Shown here piece after piece: positions 60,355-64,000 of a DNA stretch of 64,000 bases. The notes under the pieces are model-generated. The model saw nothing but the letters and a program-made list of their open reading frames with translations. It was not told the origin of the DNA and did not search any database. Source of the DNA: Candidatus Binataceae bacterium (lineage in GTDB: Bacteria; Desulfobacterota; Binatia; Binatales; Binataceae). Location: positions 35,015 to 99,014 of the forward strand of contig DATJMX010000032.1 of assembly GCA_035508495.1 (NCBI GenBank), in the 5' to 3' direction. Each line of letters starts with the position of its first letter. The first letter of the stretch is position 1. The position numbers and the translations under genes were made by a program.

Positions 60355-61770
60355 TCAAAAGGTGACGGCAAGCGCGGCGGGGTCTTCGACCGTTCTCATA
60401 TCAAGGTGAAACGCGTCGCCGGTGATTCGACCGATAACGCGCGCGCGGCGGAACATCGCAGCAATTTGCTCCGGTGATTTTTTCGGATGCGTCACGCGGA
60501 TCGCCGACGATTCGAGCGGCTTCACGGGCAGCGCGCCCGAGCCGACCTCCGCCTCCGACGCGACGACTTCGACTATGTACTCCGCGCCGAGCCGCTCGGC
60601 GACGATATCGCGCCCGCGCACCGCGGCTGATTTGATCGCGCCGGCCGTGCGGCTCAAGAGACGCAGCGTCGGAAGCTCGGCGGCGAGATCGTTCGAGCGC
60701 AGATAAAGCCGCAACGTTGCCGCGAGCGCGGCCAGCGTCATCTTGTCGCAGCGCAGCGCGCGCTTCAGCGGGTTGCGCTTGATTTTTTCGATCAGCTCGC
60801 GCTTGCCGACGATCAGGCCCGCCTGCGGACCGCCGAGCAGCTTGTCGCCCGAGAACGTGACGACGTCGGCGCCGGCCGCAATCCGCTCGGCGACGATCGG
60901 CTCCTTCGGCAAACCATATTCGCTGAGATCGACCAGCGCGCCCGAGCCGAGATCTTCCATGACCGGGATCCCGCGCTCGCGTCCGATCTCGACCAGCTCC
61001 GCCAGCTCGACCTCGCTGGTGAAGCCCACGATTCGATAGTTCGACGGATGCACCTTCAGGATGAGCCCGGTGTCGGGACCGATCGCGCTCGCGTAATCGC
61101 TGGGATGGGTGCGATTGGTGGTGCCGACTTCGCGCAGGCGCGCGCCGCTCTTGGTCATCACGTCGGGAATCCGAAACGCGCCGCCGATTTCGATCAGCTC
61201 GCCGCGCGACACGATAGCCTCGCGGCCTTCGGCGAGCGTGTTGAGCGCGAGCAGCACGGCGGCGGCATTGTTGTTGACGATCGTCGCCGCTTCGGCGCCG
61301 GTCAGCTCGAGCAGCTCGCGTTCCACGAGGTCGTCGCGATCGCCGCGCCCTCCATGTTCGAGGTCGAATTCCAGATTGACCGCCGAGCGCGCGGCCGCCG
61401 CGACCGCATCGATCGCCGATTCGGCCAGGAGCGCGCGGCCGAGATTCGTATGCAGCACTACGCCGGTCGCATTGACGAGCGGAATCAGCGCGGGCTCGTT
61501 GGCCGATGCTTCGTGCTCGACGGCCTGCGCGATGACTTCGAGCATTGCCTTGCGCTCCGCAGGTATATCGTGCCGTCCCGCGGTGATCGCCGCGCGCATC
61601 CCGTCCTGCGCGTGCCGCACCAGCATCTTGAGGTAGCGGCGATTGAAATGATCGAAGCCTGGCAGGCTCTCTACCGCGCGCAGGCATTCGTCGATGGGCG
61701 GAATCGCGCGCAGCACGGCGCCGCGCTCATCGCGCGCGGGCTCAGATCGTTTTTTCGATTGCGAAGACAA
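60355..61770 (-). CDS. selA: L-seryl-tRNA(Sec) selenium transferase
   Basis: A 471-residue SelA; the start is TTG at 61770, because no earlier ATG is in frame. NATGVVLHTNLGRALL and EFDLEHGGRGDRDDLVE are conserved SelA blocks, and TFSGDKLLGGPQ carries the PLP lysine K310. It converts seryl-tRNA(Sec) to selenocysteinyl-tRNA using selenophosphate. The organism therefore probably makes selenoproteins. SelB, SelD and tRNA(Sec) are not in the window. Lies 45 bases after bioB. Confidence 0.95.
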   Translation of the reverse strand: MSSQSKKRSEPARDERGAVLRAIPPIDECLRAVESLPGFDHFNRRYLKMLVRHAQDGMRAAITAGRHDIPAERKAMLEVIAQAVEHEASANEPALIPLVNATGVVLHTNLGRALLAESAIDAVAAAARSAVNLEFDLEHGGRGDRDDLVERELLELTGAEAATIVNNNAAAVLLALNTLAEGREAIVSRGELIEIGGAFRIPDVMTKSGARLREVGTTNRTHPSDYASAIGPDTGLILKVHPSNYRIVGFTSEVELAELVEIGRERGIPVMEDLGSGALVDLSEYGLPKEPIVAERIAAGADVVTFSGDKLLGGPQAGLIVGKRELIEKIKRNPLKRALRCDKMTLAALAATLRLYLRSNDLAAELPTLRLLSRTAGAIKSAAVRGRDIVAERLGAEYIVEVVASEAEVGSGALPVKPLESSAIRVTHPKKSPEQIAAMFRRARVIGRITGDAFHLDMRTVEDPAALAVTF

Positions 61771-61815
61771 CGCGGCTGATTATCGGAAAGCAACCGCCGC
61801 GTGCGCAAGCGCGAT

Positions 61816-62811
61816 TTAGTCGGCCCGTTCGGGCTCGAAGCCGGCCCCCTCGATCAGTTCGCGGGTGCGCGTCCAGTCCCATCCCGGCGTCGTCAGGTAG
61901 CCGTTTACGAAAATCGAATTGACAGCGTTGAAGAGATCTCCCTGCCGATCGCCGAGGTTGAGCTCGCGCCCGCCCGCCGCGCGGACTTCGCTCTTCGGAT
62001 TCAACAGCCGAAAGAGGCACGCCGCCTTGAGACATTTCTCGGGCGAGAGATTGCGCATGCCGGCGAGCGGCGTGCCTTTGATCGGCGCCAGGAAATTCAC
62101 CGGCACCGAATCGATCTTCAGGCGCCGTGTCGAATAGGCGAGGTCTATAATATCGTCGTCGGTTTCGCCCATCCCGATGATCCCGCCCGAGCAGGTCGAG
62201 AGCCCCGCGTCGCGCACGTTTTCGATGGTGCGCACGCGATCGTCGTAGGTATGCGTCGAGCAGATCTGCGGATAAAAGCGCCGGCTGGTGTTGAGGTTGT
62301 GATTGATCCATCCGGCGCCGGCGTTTTTCAGATCGCCCGCCTGCTCGCGATCGAGAAGTCCAATCGAGAGGCAAAGTTCGAGCGCCGGAAATTCGCTCCG
62401 GATTCGATCGCATGCTTCCGACAGATGCTGCACGTCGGCTGGCGTGGGGCCGCGCATGCTGCACACCATGCAGTAGCGGCGCGCGCCGCTTTCGGCCGCG
62501 ACGCGCGCGCCTTCGACGAGCTGCGCGACCGATTGCATCTTGTAAACGGGGATATCGGCCTTCGACACGCGCGATTGCGAGCAGTAGCCGCAATCCTCGG
62601 GGCAGATCCCACTCTGCGTGTTGCGCAGCATGCAGACCTTCACGCGCCGTCCGAACGAAGCCTCGCGCACGCGCCGCGTCGCATCGAGCAGGTCGTTCAG
62701 CCGTTCATCGGGACACGTGAGAATGGCAGCCGCGGTCTTGCGATCGAGCTCGGCGCCCGCCAAGACATCTTCGACCAGCCGATCGAGATCAAGATCCTCA
62801 AAACGAATCAT
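61816..62811 (-). CDS. bioB: Biotin synthase
   Basis: A 331-residue radical-SAM enzyme, AAGGAA before the ATG. C70-x3-C74-x2-C77 (GICPEDCGYCSQS) binds the 4Fe-4S cluster; later GGIIGMGET and NFLAPIKGTPLAG are BioB blocks. It inserts sulfur into dethiobiotin. Full length. Other bio genes are not in the window. Confidence 0.96.
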   Translation of the reverse strand: MIRFEDLDLDRLVEDVLAGAELDRKTAAAILTCPDERLNDLLDATRRVREASFGRRVKVCMLRNTQSGICPEDCGYCSQSRVSKADIPVYKMQSVAQLVEGARVAAESGARRYCMVCSMRGPTPADVQHLSEACDRIRSEFPALELCLSIGLLDREQAGDLKNAGAGWINHNLNTSRRFYPQICSTHTYDDRVRTIENVRDAGLSTCSGGIIGMGETDDDIIDLAYSTRRLKIDSVPVNFLAPIKGTPLAGMRNLSPEKCLKAACLFRLLNPKSEVRAAGGRELNLGDRQGDLFNAVNSIFVNGYLTTPGWDWTRTRELIEGAGFEPERAD

Positions 62812-62871
62812 CCAAGCATTCCTTCTAACTGAATCAGGAGCCGCACAACTAACGGGTTCATCGCGCCAAGA

Positions 62872-64000
62872 TCAAGCTCCGAAATTCCCGCGCACCGCGA
62901 TACTACCATCGGCGACGAGCCACTCTTCGCTCGTGCATCGGCGCGCCAGCGCGTCGTCGTGCGTGACGATTACGAGCGCGCCGGGATATTCGATGAGCGC
63001 CTCCTCGAGCCGTTCGATCGCGGGCATGTCGAGATGGTTGGTCGGCTCATCGAGCACGAGCGCCCACGCCTGGCGGCCGAGGCCGTACGCGAGCGCGAGC
63101 TTGCGCGCCTCGCCGGGCGAAGGCAGATGCGATTCGAGCAGGCGATCGGGATCGATGCCGAGCGCCGCGATCAGCGACAACACCGCGCCGCGCGCATCGT
63201 CGCCGAGCGTGCGCACGGCATCGAGCATCGCAGCGCCGTCGCGCGCGCTGAGCTCCTGCGGCAGATAGAGCAGCCGTGCGGCCGGCACGTGCGCGCCGCG
63301 AATCAGCGCGCCCAGCAATGTGCTCTTGCCGGCGCCGTTCGCGCCCGACACGTAGATCCGGCTCTGCCGCGTCACGGCGAGGTGAACGTCGCGGAGCAGC
63401 GGCGCGTCTCCCGCGCAGATCGCATCGGTATCGATCGTCAGCACTTTCGCGACCGGCGCCGCCACGTAATCGACAAAGATCGCGCGGCCCTTGTGCTTGC
63501 GAAACTTGTACTGCTCGAGTTCTTCGCTGACGCGATCGACGCTCGCACGCAAAAGACTCGCGTCGCGCGAGATGCGCGCCGTCGCCATCTGCGCCTTGCC
63601 CTTGCGTGCCGAGCTGGTCGCATCGTGGTCGCGCGGCCCAGTCATTCGCCGCCGCGCGCCCGCGCCGCTGGCACTGAACTCGGCCGCGGCCGCGCGCCGG
63701 CGCTTGTCGTCGAGTCGTCGCGCAAGCGTCACGCGCTGATGCTTCAGCCGTTCGTGTTCATCGTGCCGCTCGCGCGCCTCGGCCTCCCACGATTCGCGCG
63801 CGATGCTGTAAGAACCGCGCCACGAGCGAGCCGCGCCCTCATCGACGCGCAGCGTATTTGAGGTCAGCTCATCGAGCAGCGTGCGATCGTGCGAGACGAC
63901 GATCCCGATACCGCGAAAGCGCCGGAGCCCGTTCATCAGAAGCTCGCGCGCTTCGCGATCGAGATGATCGGTCGGCTCATCGAGCATCAGGATCGCGGGC
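62872..64000 (-). CDS. ABC-F family ATPase (partial, 5' end outside window)
   Basis: The last ~376 codons of a two-domain ATPase without membrane segments. Near the window edge is the Walker B of the first domain (LMLDEPTDHLD), then a linker of charged helices (about 90-170), then the second domain: Walker A SGANGAGKST, signature LPSPGEARKL (LSGGQ-like) and Walker B VLDEPTNHLD. Tandem ABC domains with a linker are typical of ABC-F ribosome-protection or translation factors. The subfamily cannot be set without the N-terminus. Confidence 0.9.
   Translation of the reverse strand, partial: PAILMLDEPTDHLDREARELLMNGLRRFRGIGIVVSHDRTLLDELTSNTLRVDEGAARSWRGSYSIARESWEAEARERHDEHERLKHQRVTLARRLDDKRRRAAAAEFSASGAGARRRMTGPRDHDATSSARKGKAQMATARISRDASLLRASVDRVSEELEQYKFRKHKGRAIFVDYVAAPVAKVLTIDTDAICAGDAPLLRDVHLAVTRQSRIYVSGANGAGKSTLLGALIRGAHVPAARLLYLPQELSARDGAAMLDAVRTLGDDARGAVLSLIAALGIDPDRLLESHLPSPGEARKLALAYGLGRQAWALVLDEPTNHLDMPAIERLEEALIEYPGALVIVTHDDALARRCTSEEWLVADGSIAVRGNFGA

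Noticed and set aside
1..64000. CRISPR arrays, tRNA or rRNA genes
   Set aside because: No regularly spaced direct repeats and no recognisable cloverleaf or rRNA segments were found by eye.

Overview
The window is a continuous stretch of GC-rich bacterial chromosome with about 60 intact genes, a few decayed ones, and no rRNA, tRNA, CRISPR array or prophage that I could see. The mix of genes (thiolase/HMG-CoA-synthase pair, family III CoA transferases, an F420-type LLM oxidoreductase, dodecin, SelA, several a/b hydrolases, soil-type catabolic enzymes, frequent TTG/GTG starts) fits an uncultured soil or freshwater bacterium of the Desulfobacterota-like/Binatota type. That placement is inference; no marker gene in the window settles it.

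Region by region. 0-2.3 kb: a von Willebrand factor A protein with a TonB-like membrane anchor, then a PIN-type toxin-antitoxin pair lying in tandem with a frameshifted and truncated second copy; both copies keep the same palindrome over the antitoxin start. 2.3-8.1 kb: an operon of a thiolase and an HMG-CoA-synthase-like/DUF35 fusion, an RNA-binding RRM protein, a small secreted protein and a two-gene ABC exporter. 8.2-11.9 kb: a PII-like mini-protein and an EmrA-type efflux module (HlyD protein, YtcA lipoprotein, divergent TolC-like protein) without its inner-membrane transporter. 12.3-26.2 kb: mostly stand-alone enzymes (PPOX flavoproteins, RidA, TPR protein, thioesterase, esterase, GST, nucleoside-phosphorylase-like protein, methyltransferase, TLP1-type thiolase) and IS1595 debris near 22 kb. 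26.3-31.7 kb: amidase, epoxide hydrolase, and an operon of an isocitrate-lyase-superfamily enzyme with the large and small subunits of a LeuCD-type hydratase, resembling the dimethylmalate lyase/dehydratase set.

31.9-52.5 kb is the most unusual part. It holds a GT4 glycosyltransferase, a membrane aminotransferase fused to an Mpo1/DUF962-like domain, a large amine-oxidase/phytoene-desaturase-type flavoprotein, two small proteins sharing a C-terminal beta domain (one with three Cys-rich repeats), a long-chain polyprenyl synthetase, a double-length acetoacetate-decarboxylase-like protein, two NAD-dependent epimerase/reductases, a methyltransferase, an SDR and a very large AAA/TPR regulator. Only RecQ and a 58-residue membrane protein seem foreign to the theme. 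I read it as a candidate undescribed isoprenoid-modifying locus; similar TGAACC/GGTTCA palindromes upstream of the flavoprotein and the regulator support joint control.

52.6-64 kb: a pair of family III CoA transferases, one without the catalytic Asp; a LolC/E-type permease; an SCP2 sterol-carrier-like protein; a zinc-ribbon/BON membrane protein; an LLM oxidoreductase; dodecin; SelA (implying selenocysteine use); BioB; and an ABC-F ATPase cut off by the window end.
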